Origin: a virus
Direction: 5' to 3' (one strand)
Length of the DNA stretch: 26,385 nucleotides
IMG/VR virus record: IMGVR_UViG_3300025832_000055
Coordinates: 1 to 26,385 of that record
In this document: positions 16,350 to 23,233 of the stretch, piece by piece
Numbering within the stretch: the stretch's first letter is position 1
Layout of the letters: every line of letters begins with the position of its first letter
The notes under the pieces: model-generated
What the model saw: only the letters and a program-made list of their open reading frames with translations
Databases searched by the model: none
Told to the model about the DNA's origin: nothing
Translations under genes and position numbers: made by a program

Positions 16350-16458
16350 TGTATATCTTTATTTAAAAATACTATAAACCTTGTTAGGTGGTCTTGCTAT
16401 TGTTGATAACTACATAAAACTATGTATTGACTCAATCATCTTAGAAGTGTATCTTTAC
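16350..16458. other. 109-nt intergenic region before the tape measure block
   Basis: Apart from the motif at 16358-16373, no gene is seen. On the minus strand there are two weak inverted repeats, ACATA/TATGT and ACCT/AGGT, neither followed by a T-run, so neither is a convincing terminator. No good TTG/TAnnTTTG promoter pair was found. It is the longest gap in the tail region and separates the baseplate genes from the tape measure block. Confidence 0.5.
16358..16373 (-). promoter_or_regulatory. Late-block motif variant (before tape measure block)
   Basis: AGTATTTTTAAATAAA on the minus strand, 8 nt before the ATG at 16349. Shares the TTTTTAAATAAA core. Confidence 0.6.
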
Positions 16459-18726
16459 CTATATCTCTACTAAAGTATATTCAGAATTACTAAAAGAAGA
16501 TATTTCCCCCACTAAAGCAATGTCTGAGAAGTTGCCTATCAGGATAGTCGCCTCTTCTAAGACTCCGCTTTGGTTTAAGTAAGTTATCCTTAAGTCTACT
16601 GCTCCTGTATTAGTTACTCTAATAGTTTTCTTAGTAAAATAACTCAACTTACTCATACCGACTAAAGTTAAGTCTAATTTAGACTCTCCATTTAAGTAAT
16701 TAGTCTCTATAGAATTTATAGAGTAAAAAGAGTTGTTTATAGTTAAAGTATCTGACAAAGTTATCTGCTTAACTAAAGAACTAGGTAAGAAAGACTTAAA
16801 TACTACACTTCTTTTATCTTCGTCAAACATCATAGCAGTAAGCCCCTTATAGAAGTTGTTAAATAATCCCAAACCTACAGTACTATCTATAGCGTTGTAC
16901 TCGTTTAACTCTTCTCCAAAATACAAACCTAATAATCCTGTAGCAGGAATATCTGAAGGCTCAAAGTCATCAGTAAAGACATTAGATGGTGTTATATATT
17001 CTGTAACTCTAGTAATAGTACCTCCTGTGTCATAAGATAAGGGATTAGACGGATAGTTTTTAGCAATATAAGTAAACATCGGTTTAGTTTGTTGCTCTGC
17101 TCCTTTTAAATCTGAAAACTGACTATATACTAAAGGAAAAAACACTACAGGAAAACCTGAACTAACGTAACTTAAGTCAAGTAAAGGCTCTAAAGGTACT
17201 CTTTGATTAGGTATATCTAAGGTGTATTCGTTGCCTGATAACTTTACTCCTGTTTGTCCTATTAAATCGTATTCTAATTCACCGTATTGTTTACCATTTA
17301 CTTTCTCGTATCCTATCTCCATTGCTACCTTAGGGTCTGCAAATTTAAACCTCATAGAAGAGAATACATTAGGTCTATTTACGTTATAAGATGACGTATC
17401 TACATACTCTGAGATGTCTCTAGAAACTCCATTAGACATAAAATGGTCGAAATGAGTTGTTTTTATATTTAAAGCCTCATCTACCTCAGCAACAATATTG
17501 AACATCTTAAACAAAGAAGATAAGAAGTCTAATATCTTCATAGTTGGTAAGTTATTAACTACTTGATAATGTCCTGCATTACCTGTATTAATAGTCGATG
17601 TATATAATTTAGCTATTCCGCTTATAGATAGGTCAGCGGGTATTTCTGCTACTGTAATATTCAAATTAATTGTAATACTAGAGTCACTTTCAGCACTAAA
17701 AGTTAAATTACCTGATGTATTCCTCATATAATAATAAGCAGTACTACTTCCTGAAGTATCTATTTGACGTACTATTGCTCCGTTAAATTTAACAAATACT
17801 GTTGCTTCACCTGTCCAATTACCTTGTATCTTTACCCCTAAATCTCTTTTAGGATAGGAATTTGCAAAAAATTTTATGTAGTCGTTATATACTATAGTTG
17901 AATTAAAACTATTAGTATTACCACTAGAGAAAGCTATATCAGTAGACAAAGCATCTTGCTTCTCTCCTGCTCTCTCCTTATCTGTTTTATGTAGCCATAA
18001 ATATAAATCCCTGACATATGTCTCATCAAATACACCACTAAAAGAAATACTGTAAGCTGAAGCTATATTATCTAATATAGTACCTACTTTAAGAGCTCCT
18101 ATTAAATCTTGGTCAGTAACTCCGTATTTGTCTCCTGATATAGCTGTATAGTCTCTAAAGCTTATGTTTTTAGCTCCTTCTATATTTATATCTTTATTAG
18201 TTAAATCATAAAGCATCCTTTTAGACCTAGAAGCTAAAGGAAATACTAAATCTCTTACTGTATTATCTGAGAAATGAGTAACAGCAGAGAAAGTAGATAT
18301 ATTACTACTAGAAAAATCTAGTGTAGATAGTTTATCTTGTCCTATTTTACGTGATAATTCACTTAATTTACCTATATACCTTACATTATAAGACATAGCC
18401 TTACCATTAGACATTTTAACACCTTCAATAGATAAGTTTCCAACTTCTTGAGTAACGTTATTAATAAGTATCTTGCAAGGTATTAATTCTCTAGAGTCTA
18501 GTCCATTAATTATATCAATATTGTAATAGTGTTTAAATATAATGTTATTCTTTTTAGATGCTGGAATACTAAAGCTTCTAGATAAAGACGTAAACAACTT
18601 CTTAGGGTCATTTAAGTCCTTTACCATCTTCTTTATAGTTATTGACTCATCTTTAAACATATCTAAGATAGGAGGCTGTCCTAAAGAGTCGTCTACAGAT
18701 AGTAATATTTGGATAGGTATTTTCAT
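16459..18726 (-). CDS. Large distal-tail/baseplate protein (hub-like)
   Basis: The 755-aa protein begins MKIPIQILLSVDD and has a conserved-looking early region (KKMVKDLNDPKKLFTSLSRS, then FSIPASKKNN and ELIPCKILIN) that I have seen in Bacteroidetes phage proteins lying beside the tape measure. The central ~250-370 region is a beta-rich insert (FVKFNGAIVRQIDTSG, LTFSAESDSSI). The C-terminal third contains VVFFPLVYSQF and a final beta domain. A baseplate hub or tail-fibre-holder role is inferred from size, position and recalled family pattern. The ATG directly abuts the upstream stop codon (TAAATG). Confidence 0.72.
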   Translation of the reverse strand: MKIPIQILLSVDDSLGQPPILDMFKDESITIKKMVKDLNDPKKLFTSLSRSFSIPASKKNNIIFKHYYNIDIINGLDSRELIPCKILINNVTQEVGNLSIEGVKMSNGKAMSYNVRYIGKLSELSRKIGQDKLSTLDFSSSNISTFSAVTHFSDNTVRDLVFPLASRSKRMLYDLTNKDINIEGAKNISFRDYTAISGDKYGVTDQDLIGALKVGTILDNIASAYSISFSGVFDETYVRDLYLWLHKTDKERAGEKQDALSTDIAFSSGNTNSFNSTIVYNDYIKFFANSYPKRDLGVKIQGNWTGEATVFVKFNGAIVRQIDTSGSSTAYYYMRNTSGNLTFSAESDSSITINLNITVAEIPADLSISGIAKLYTSTINTGNAGHYQVVNNLPTMKILDFLSSLFKMFNIVAEVDEALNIKTTHFDHFMSNGVSRDISEYVDTSSYNVNRPNVFSSMRFKFADPKVAMEIGYEKVNGKQYGELEYDLIGQTGVKLSGNEYTLDIPNQRVPLEPLLDLSYVSSGFPVVFFPLVYSQFSDLKGAEQQTKPMFTYIAKNYPSNPLSYDTGGTITRVTEYITPSNVFTDDFEPSDIPATGLLGLYFGEELNEYNAIDSTVGLGLFNNFYKGLTAMMFDEDKRSVVFKSFLPSSLVKQITLSDTLTINNSFYSINSIETNYLNGESKLDLTLVGMSKLSYFTKKTIRVTNTGAVDLRITYLNQSGVLEEATILIGNFSDIALVGEISSFSNSEYTLVEI

Positions 18727-20175
18727 TTATCTAATTGTGTTAATATAGTTAGAAGCTGTTTCTACTTCAATAGAGTAGTTTATAAGTTTATCGTTTATAT
18801 GTGTTTTCTTATCTAATTTAGATGTAGTTATGTTAACAGGTAAAGTTAAAGAGCCTTTCTCTAGCCATACGTATTCGCTTAACATTAGCTCTTCAAATTG
18901 ACTAACGTAGTATTCTGCTATCCAATCTGAGTTAAGTACAAAAGCTTGCTTAGTGTCCTTTATACGCTTTCTTGAGCTATGTGACGATGTGTTTAATGTC
19001 AATGCTCCATAATCTACAGTAGACCTGCTAAATGAGTCAGACTCTACACTTATTTTCTCAGTTGATTTAAGTATAAAAGGAAACTTAGTTTTAAAACCGA
19101 ATTTATTAACGTAAAGTAAATTTACAGCATCAAACTTAGAGCATCTTAAAACATCTACAAAAACCCTTCTACTGTCTCCATTGAAATCAAAATCTATTGT
19201 TGTATCATTGGCATCTACTAATTTAGCCTTAACCATAGTAGTACTTGTAGTAGTAGCTGGAATAATAACGGATATACCATCGTCTACAGTATAAATTGAG
19301 CCGTCAGAGTTTGAAAAATAAGGTATAGAATTAGTACCACCGTCTGCAACCATAATTCTAGAAGAGTTTGCTAAGCCATTTATTGTAGCTGTAGGTAATC
19401 CTACGAAGTCATAAGAGATAGCGTCTTCGCTATTAGTCAATAAAGGTGTCCAAACGTCAGCGTTAATAATACTTTGTGAAATCATTACTATTCTCGGAGA
19501 GTTTCCATCTACTAAGGTAGTTCCTGAAACTTCATATCTAACCCAAGTACCAGATAAAGTTATGTCTCTAAAAAAGTAAGAAGAGTAATCCCCACCATTT
19601 TCCTGAACTAGTAATTTTATTACCCCACTTCCCTTAAGATATACAGAGAAAGTAATGTCACTACCTTCTGTTATATTTTGAATAGAATTATTAGAAATAT
19701 ATCCGCCACCAGATTGAGTTAATATATTATATGCTGAGGTATCGCCTATAGGTGAAGTTACTCCACTAGTTGTAGTTATTGTGCTCTGATACCAATCATT
19801 TTGCAAATCTATACTAGGTATTAAGTTATTTACATTACTAGACTGTAAGCCTTCAGTACTTAAAGAGTAACCTTCAGATACTAAATAAGTAAAAGTGTCA
19901 TCTGCTACTATTGTATCTTTTAGTATTATTTGCATCCAAGCAAAACCTGAGCTTAAATCTGTGTTATGAGATAAGAAATCTCTAGCTAATTCAGCTACCT
20001 CAAAAGTAGACTTTCCTGCAGTAGGTTCTTTAGATAGTAAGTAAGTATAATTTGTAGGTAAATCTGTCACTACGTCACCCTTCCATAGTCTAATCTCACA
20101 GTTAACTACAGAGCCTGTAGTAGCTTTCTGAGTAAAAAAAGGACTTCTTACATTAATGTTTCTATAATTTGGCAT
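18727..20175 (-). CDS. Distal tail protein with an inserted CBM-like domain
   Basis: Residues 1-105 (VRSPFFTQKATTGS, NCEIRLWKG, FEVAELARDFLSH) and 265-482 of this 482-aa protein look like a Bacteroidetes phage tail protein. Between them, at about 116-250, lies a separate beta-sandwich-like stretch (NLIPSIDLQNDWYQS, ITFSVYLKGSGVIKL, LSGTWVRYEVSG) resembling a CBM_4_9-type carbohydrate-binding module. That suggests glycan contact at the tail tip. It starts 1 nt after the gp10-like gene stop and abuts the baseplate gene, so these genes are clearly one transcription unit. The exact structural role (distal tail versus baseplate) cannot be settled here. Confidence 0.72.
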   Translation of the reverse strand: MPNYRNINVRSPFFTQKATTGSVVNCEIRLWKGDVVTDLPTNYTYLLSKEPTAGKSTFEVAELARDFLSHNTDLSSGFAWMQIILKDTIVADDTFTYLVSEGYSLSTEGLQSSNVNNLIPSIDLQNDWYQSTITTTSGVTSPIGDTSAYNILTQSGGGYISNNSIQNITEGSDITFSVYLKGSGVIKLLVQENGGDYSSYFFRDITLSGTWVRYEVSGTTLVDGNSPRIVMISQSIINADVWTPLLTNSEDAISYDFVGLPTATINGLANSSRIMVADGGTNSIPYFSNSDGSIYTVDDGISVIIPATTTSTTMVKAKLVDANDTTIDFDFNGDSRRVFVDVLRCSKFDAVNLLYVNKFGFKTKFPFILKSTEKISVESDSFSRSTVDYGALTLNTSSHSSRKRIKDTKQAFVLNSDWIAEYYVSQFEELMLSEYVWLEKGSLTLPVNITTSKLDKKTHINDKLINYSIEVETASNYINTIR

Positions 20176-20176
20176 C

Positions 20177-20749
20177 TTATTTTAATTTATTTTTGTTTCT
20201 TAATTTCTTTGCTATTTGGTTAGCTATATTATTAGCTATATCGTCTGCTATTGCTCTATGGTAGAGGTTCATAGTAGTATTAAAACGTTTATCGAATGGC
20301 TTACTAAAGAAAGCTGTCTTCTCTATACCTTTTTGATAAATAGACTTTGCTATAGCATACTCACTACCAGCGTCTAAACCTTTAGATTGTACCCATTTAC
20401 GAATAGGCTCTACAGGTACACTTTTCTTGTCTCCATTTCTACCAAACTTATAAGGTGTATTTCTATTCTTTATATAATTAGATTTACTACCCTTTACTCC
20501 TTTATCTAAGAACTCACCATAAGCATTCATTTCAAAAGACAACTGAGGCATACTAGAGCCTCCTGTGAATTTACCTGCTAAGCTTCTTTTTTGTCTCTTA
20601 TTAATATAACCTTTAATAGAGCCATATAAAGCACTCGAAGCATTGTGGTTTCCTTTCGTAAGATTACTCTTAGATTGTTGAACTACATACCTCTTAAACT
20701 TATCTAGAACCTGATAAGCTCTAGTATATTGACTCGTTATTCTTAACAT
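20177..20749 (-). CDS. Tail completion/neck protein, HK97 gp10-like
   Basis: The 190-aa basic protein has an N-terminal helix (YTRAYQVLDKFKRYVVQQS), then SLAGKFTGGSSMPQLSFEMN and AYGEFLDKGVKGSKSNY, followed by VPVEPIRKWVQSKGL. The EFLDKGVKG and IRKWVQSKGL pattern is typical of HK97 gp10-type neck proteins in Bacteroidetes phages. It would act at the head-tail joint. Its start overlaps the upstream stop by 7 nt (ATGTTAA), showing translational coupling to the tail-terminator candidate. The C-terminus is strongly basic (RNKNKLK). Confidence 0.72.
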   Translation of the reverse strand: MLRITSQYTRAYQVLDKFKRYVVQQSKSNLTKGNHNASSALYGSIKGYINKRQKRSLAGKFTGGSSMPQLSFEMNAYGEFLDKGVKGSKSNYIKNRNTPYKFGRNGDKKSVPVEPIRKWVQSKGLDAGSEYAIAKSIYQKGIEKTAFFSKPFDKRFNTTMNLYHRAIADDIANNIANQIAKKLRNKNKLK

Positions 20750-21204
20750 ATATCCATAGTGTTTCTAATAGCTACTGAAAAGTCTAATCCTACTCCTGCT
20801 AATTTGTCTTCAAATCTCTCACTAAAGAACTCTATATTTACATCCTCCTCTAATTGGTAACCATCTGAATGCATCTGACCTCTTGTAAGAGCTGAGACTA
20901 ATTTAGTAGCTACAGCAAACATACTATTCTTAATATAGTGCTCGTTATCATTACCGTAGTATTGGTCTGTCTGAGCCTCTTTAGACTCATCTACCATATC
21001 TAATAGTAATACACTCATATTAACAGAAGCCATTCCAGACTCTGCAGACATATTAGCTGTAGTCATTACAACGTGAGCCATTGGGAAAGTATTTTTCTTT
21101 AGTAAATCTATGTCAAATAAATCACCCATAGTAACAGAGTTAAGAAGTACATTGCCTTCTAATTCTGTTTTAATTGCGTCTGTAAGTTTAAATAAGTTAT
21201 TCAT
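20743..21204 (-). CDS. Tail terminator/completion-like protein
   Basis: The 153-aa mixed alpha/beta protein starts with MNNLFKLTDAIKTELEGN and carries FPMAHVVMTTANMS and NIEFFSERFEDKLAGVGLDF. This arrangement (N-terminal helix, a beta strand at MAHV, a final strand ending the domain) fits tail-terminator/completion proteins that cap the tail tube. It sits upstream of the gp10-like gene with a 7-nt overlap and 1 nt after the end of the frameshifted chaperone reading frame. The call is based on position and general pattern. Confidence 0.6.
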   Translation of the reverse strand: MNNLFKLTDAIKTELEGNVLLNSVTMGDLFDIDLLKKNTFPMAHVVMTTANMSAESGMASVNMSVLLLDMVDESKEAQTDQYYGNDNEHYIKNSMFAVATKLVSALTRGQMHSDGYQLEEDVNIEFFSERFEDKLAGVGLDFSVAIRNTMDIC

Positions 21205-21205
21205 A

Positions 21206-21945
21206 TTATCTTTTTTTTCTATATTGTAATCTTTCTATCTCTGCTTTTTCTTTTTCAAACTCTAAGTACATTAGAGCTTCTAAATGATTTACCTCTGTTA
21301 CTGCTTTAAATTTTGTGACACTACCCTTAGAAAGTGCATAGAGGCTGTTAAACCATCCGTATTTTTTGGAGAACTGTGCCTCTCTAGAGTAGTCAGACTC
21401 TCCGTCATTGTCGACTGTGAATAGTGCTGGGAAGCCTGAAGTAACTCTTTTACGATATGATAAAAAAAAACCACCGCAGATGAAGCGATTCCTAAAGGTG
21501 CTGATTTCATTATCTCCTGCCGTTCTATTGAAGCGTCATAAGTCTCTACTGTGTAGAGGTTACTGAAGCTCTTTACTATTGGTCTATACATAACAGACAT
21601 AGCTTTATGAAAAGACTTAGTCTCTTTTAAAGCCTCTTCTAAGTCAATGTACTCTCCTAGTGACATTTGAGATAAGTCAGGTATAAAACCGTATTTAACA
21701 CCCTCTAACTCAAACTGAGTAGTATGAGGTGTCTCCTGTGACAATACTCCTGCTATTTGGCTCTCTATATCTTCTGCGTCCTTTAAAGGAAACTTACTAA
21801 CTAAGTTAATGTCTACACCACAGAATATCTCTATAGTCTTATGTAATAAGAAGTCACTATCCTGATTCTCTATATTTATCTTATCAAACTTCTGAAACTC
21901 ACTTAGAGTTATGTCATTTATGTTAGTTGGTACACTTATAGTCAT
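21206..21945 (-). CDS. Tail assembly chaperone-like, -1 frameshift fusion product (GT-like, 246 aa)
   Basis: If ribosomes slip -1 on the T9 run (21462-21470) after Phe161, translation leaves the 215-aa frame and continues for 85 codons to the TAA at 21206-21208, giving a 246-aa fusion. The shifted part contains FSKKYGWFNSLYALSKGSV and a charged helical end (EFEKEKAEIERLQYRKKR). I have seen the (F/W)GW-S-Y-LA pattern in proteins of other Bacteroidetes phages. This frame has no ATG, GTG or TTG between its upstream TGA and a late internal ATG, so it needs the slip. It ends 1 nt before the next gene. Alternative: an indel error in the T run, in which case this is the only real product. Confidence 0.68.
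21298..21945 (-). CDS. Tail assembly chaperone-like protein, unshifted product (215 aa, gpG-like)
   Basis: The protein begins MTISVPTNINDITLSEFQKF and is mainly helical, with VKYGFIPDLSQMSLGEYIDL at about residues 83-102 and FHKAMSVMYRPI at 112-123. This matches a family I associate with Bacteroidetes siphophages at the start of tail genes. Its C-terminus (SSPKNTDGLTASMHFLRVVS) also looks like a known family ending, so the zero frame is probably used too. An exact late-block motif lies 11 nt upstream of the start, directly after a strong terminator. A lambda gpG-like role in tail assembly is inferred mainly from the frameshift. Confidence 0.72.
   Translation of the reverse strand: MTISVPTNINDITLSEFQKFDKINIENQDSDFLLHKTIEIFCGVDINLVSKFPLKDAEDIESQIAGVLSQETPHTTQFELEGVKYGFIPDLSQMSLGEYIDLEEALKETKSFHKAMSVMYRPIVKSFSNLYTVETYDASIERQEIMKSAPLGIASSAVVFFYHIVKELLQASQHYSQSTMTESLTTLERHSSPKNTDGLTASMHFLRVVSQNLKQ
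21462..21470 (-). other. T9 slippery run, probable -1 frameshift site
   Basis: On the coding strand the zero frame reads GTG GTT TTT TTT TAT. Nine consecutive T residues allow a T-TTT-TTT slip of one base back, changing to the frame starting with TTA TCA. Run length is also the type of feature most prone to sequencing or assembly error. Confidence 0.62.
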
Positions 21946-21956
21946 TATTTAAAGGT

Positions 21957-21972
21957 TTTATTTAAAAACAGT
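21957..21972 (-). promoter_or_regulatory. Late-block 16-nt motif, exact copy (before tail assembly chaperone)
   Basis: The minus strand reads ACTGTTTTTAAATAAA, ending 11 nt before the ATG at 21943-21945. It starts within 6 nt of the terminator T-run (21978-21984). It is one of five identical copies. Confidence 0.75.
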
Positions 21973-21977
21973 ATAAC

Positions 21978-22005
21978 AAAAAAAGCCACCTCTCTCGAAG
22001 TGACT
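21978..22005 (-). terminator. Intrinsic terminator after the accessory block
   Basis: On the minus strand, a 9-bp stem (AGTCACTTC paired with GAGGTGGCT, two G-T pairs) closes a GAGA tetraloop and is followed by seven T. It follows the gene at 22029-22235 by about 24 nt and separates the small accessory genes from the tail block. Confidence 0.88.
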
Positions 22006-22028
22006 CCATAATTAACAAACAATTTATC

Positions 22029-22235
22029 TTAATAGTCTTCTATAAGCTGTCTTTCAAACTCATCATATAGAGCCCATTCTACGCTATCTAAGATGTTATT
22101 ATCATTCTCATCTAAGATAGTCTCAAATTCTACCTCTAGACCGTTAGCACCGAAGTCACAACCTTGCCGGTACATCTTAGCTACTACGTAATAGGATACT
22201 CCATCCCATTCCATCTCTTGTTCTATATATCTCAT
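22029..22235 (-). CDS. Small acidic hypothetical protein, 68 aa
   Basis: The protein begins MRYIEQEMEWDGVSYYVVAK, has a single Cys (near residue 26), and ends in an acidic helix (VEWALYDEFERQLIEDY). No family is recognised. It is the last gene of the accessory block, followed by a strong terminator. A repeated element (22248-22267) sits upstream, between it and the preceding gene. It probably lies on the message started at the 22549-22576 promoter. Confidence 0.7.
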   Translation of the reverse strand: MRYIEQEMEWDGVSYYVVAKMYRQGCDFGANGLEVEFETILDENDNNILDSVEWALYDEFERQLIEDY

Positions 22236-22247
22236 ATCTTTAATTGT

Positions 22248-22267
22248 GGCTTTTACACCCCTTTGTT
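22248..22267 (-). promoter_or_regulatory. Repeated intergenic element (copy 1)
   Basis: The minus strand reads AACAAAGGGGTGTAAAAGCC. A near-identical copy lies at 23212-23231. Both follow a small gene's stop codon and precede the next gene's ATG by under 40 nt. The inner GGGGTG resembles part of a Shine-Dalgarno sequence but is too far from the ATG to act as one in the usual way. Confidence 0.45.
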
Positions 22268-22274
22268 ATTATTA

Positions 22275-22511
22275 TTATTTTGCAATGAATTTAGCTACAT
22301 AATTAACGAAATGCATAACGTCTCCGTTTTGAAAATCTATCTGAGTTAAAGTATTTCTCATTTTTAATTGAGTAGCTTTATCAGCGTTCTCCATAAATTC
22401 TACTACACATTCTACAGGTATAAAGTTAGTTCCATAATCTGCTCCCTCTATTTCTAATACTGTATCTAAGTTGATGTTTTTTTCGTTTAATAATGTTCTA
22501 AAGTATTTCAT
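22275..22511 (-). CDS. Small hypothetical protein, 78 aa
   Basis: The protein begins MKYFRTLLNEKNINLDTVLE, with a central VECVVEFMENADKATQLKM and a helical C-terminus (FVNYVAKFIAK). No catalytic or membrane motif is seen. It is the first gene behind a clear host-type promoter (22549-22576), whose start site would give a leader of about 30 nt. The downstream gap carries the repeated element 22248-22267. Early or middle expression by the host RNA polymerase is likely from the promoter type. Confidence 0.72.
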   Translation of the reverse strand: MKYFRTLLNEKNINLDTVLEIEGADYGTNFIPVECVVEFMENADKATQLKMRNTLTQIDFQNGDVMHFVNYVAKFIAK

Positions 22512-22548
22512 AATGTTGATTTTTTACTGTCCCTTATTTGGTACACTA

Positions 22549-22576
22549 CAAAGATACAGCTTTTTTATAATACCAA
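22549..22576 (-). promoter_or_regulatory. Bacteroidetes-type promoter
   Basis: The minus strand reads TTGG, then after a 17-nt spacer (counted from the TTG) TATCTTTG, matching the TTG / TAnnTTTG consensus of the Bacteroidetes primary sigma factor. It is preceded by AAATTAGG. The gene at 22275-22511 starts 37 nt downstream of the TATCTTTG box. Confidence 0.85.
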
Positions 22577-22582
22577 CCTAAT

Positions 22583-22753
22583 TTATTTTAGTTTTTTTTC
22601 ACTTTTTTTTAAATTAATTTCTACATCAATGATTATCAGCGACTTAGCTCTTAATCTTTTATTGTATTCTCTTCTACACTGTAGCACTAATTCAGGTAGA
22701 AACCATCTGGAGTGTCTTAATATGTGTCTAAGCTCTGTTAAAGTAACCTTCAT
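22583..22753 (-). CDS. Small basic hypothetical protein, 56 aa, overlapping its upstream gene
   Basis: The frame runs from the ATG at 22751-22753 to the TAA at 22583-22585. It overlaps the upstream 101-aa gene by 26 nt. The peptide begins MKVTLTELRHILRHSRWFLP and is rich in Arg and Lys, ending in a low-complexity Lys stretch coded by A-runs, so its C-terminus is sensitive to indel error. It fills the gap up to the promoter at 22549-22576, which begins 6 nt beyond its stop. No family is recognised; a small nucleic-acid-binding protein is a weak guess from charge. Confidence 0.5.
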   Translation of the reverse strand: MKVTLTELRHILRHSRWFLPELVLQCRREYNKRLRAKSLIIIDVEINLKKSEKKLK

Positions 22754-23033
22754 TCTTTATGTATCTCTTATAGTCTTCTGACTGTCTAAAGTAGTGGAGG
22801 TAAATCTCATCTATCTTATTAGTCATCTCTCTATTTTGTTTATATAGCTCCTTACCTTCGTGTCTAGCATTACCTATATGTATAACTAATTTGACCTTAC
22901 TAACGTTTACAGTCTTTCTCTCTTTCTTATATTTATAAGCTGAGGTAGTTAATACAGGTGTTACCTTAACGTGTCCTGTAGATAGAGCCCACGTCCAAGC
23001 GTCTCTTATCTCTTGTTCTAAATCTATTTGCAT
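22728..23033 (-). CDS. Hypothetical basic protein, 101 aa
   Basis: The protein begins MQIDLEQEIRDAWTWALSTG, is Lys/Arg-rich in the middle (YKYKKERKTVNVSKVK), and has a helical, Tyr-rich C-terminus (IYLHYFRQSEDYKRYIKNEG). No family is recognised. Its start overlaps the stop of the 56-aa Cys-cluster gene by 10 nt, and its end overlaps the next small gene by 26 nt, so this trio is probably translated in a coupled way from the promoter at 23453-23479. Confidence 0.7.
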   Translation of the reverse strand: MQIDLEQEIRDAWTWALSTGHVKVTPVLTTSAYKYKKERKTVNVSKVKLVIHIGNARHEGKELYKQNREMTNKIDEIYLHYFRQSEDYKRYIKNEGYFNRA

Positions 23034-23194
23034 ACGCAGTTATTACATACTCTCTCAGTGCATCTGTCTTGAGCTATAAGCCTACCATTTCTGTAATGCT
23101 TTACGATTAGACCTGTAGGTAGCTTAACTATCTTGTAAGGCTTGATGCTGTGTATTTCTTTAAAGTTTCTTAGGTAATTGAATAATCCTTTCAT
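23024..23194 (-). CDS. Small basic protein with a C-terminal Cys cluster, 56 aa
   Basis: The frame runs from the ATG at 23192-23194 to the TAG at 23024-23026. The start MKGLFNYLRNFKEIHSIK is basic, and the C-terminus contains CTERVCNNCVCK, four Cys within 11 residues (C45, C50, C53, C55), which could bind zinc. The end overlaps the next gene by 10 nt. The repeated element 23212-23231 lies upstream. A regulator or nucleic-acid-binding role is possible but cannot be assigned. Confidence 0.65.
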   Translation of the reverse strand: MKGLFNYLRNFKEIHSIKPYKIVKLPTGLIVKHYRNGRLIAQDRCTERVCNNCVCK

Positions 23195-23211
23195 AATGTT
23201 TTATTTAATGG

Positions 23212-23231
23212 GGTTTTTACACCCCTTTGTT
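23212..23231 (-). promoter_or_regulatory. Repeated intergenic element (copy 2)
   Basis: The minus strand reads ACAAAGGGGTGTAAAAACC, sharing 18 of 19 positions with the element at 22248-22267. It lies immediately after the stop of the 60-aa gene (23234) and 17 nt or more before the ATG at 23194. Here the sequence could also form GGGGT/ACCCC, but copy 1 cannot, so conservation is of sequence, not of that hairpin. Confidence 0.45.
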
Positions 23232-23233
23232 TA

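Noticed and set aside
16374-16458. Possible promoter (TTG ... TAGTTTT) and hairpins in the gap before the tape measure block
   Set aside because: The spacing between boxes is about 10 nt, the final G is missing, and stems are 4-5 bp without a T-run.
22164-22349. Plus-strand frame of 61 aa over the accessory genes
   Set aside because: It covers two minus-strand genes and the repeated element, with no promoter on that strand.
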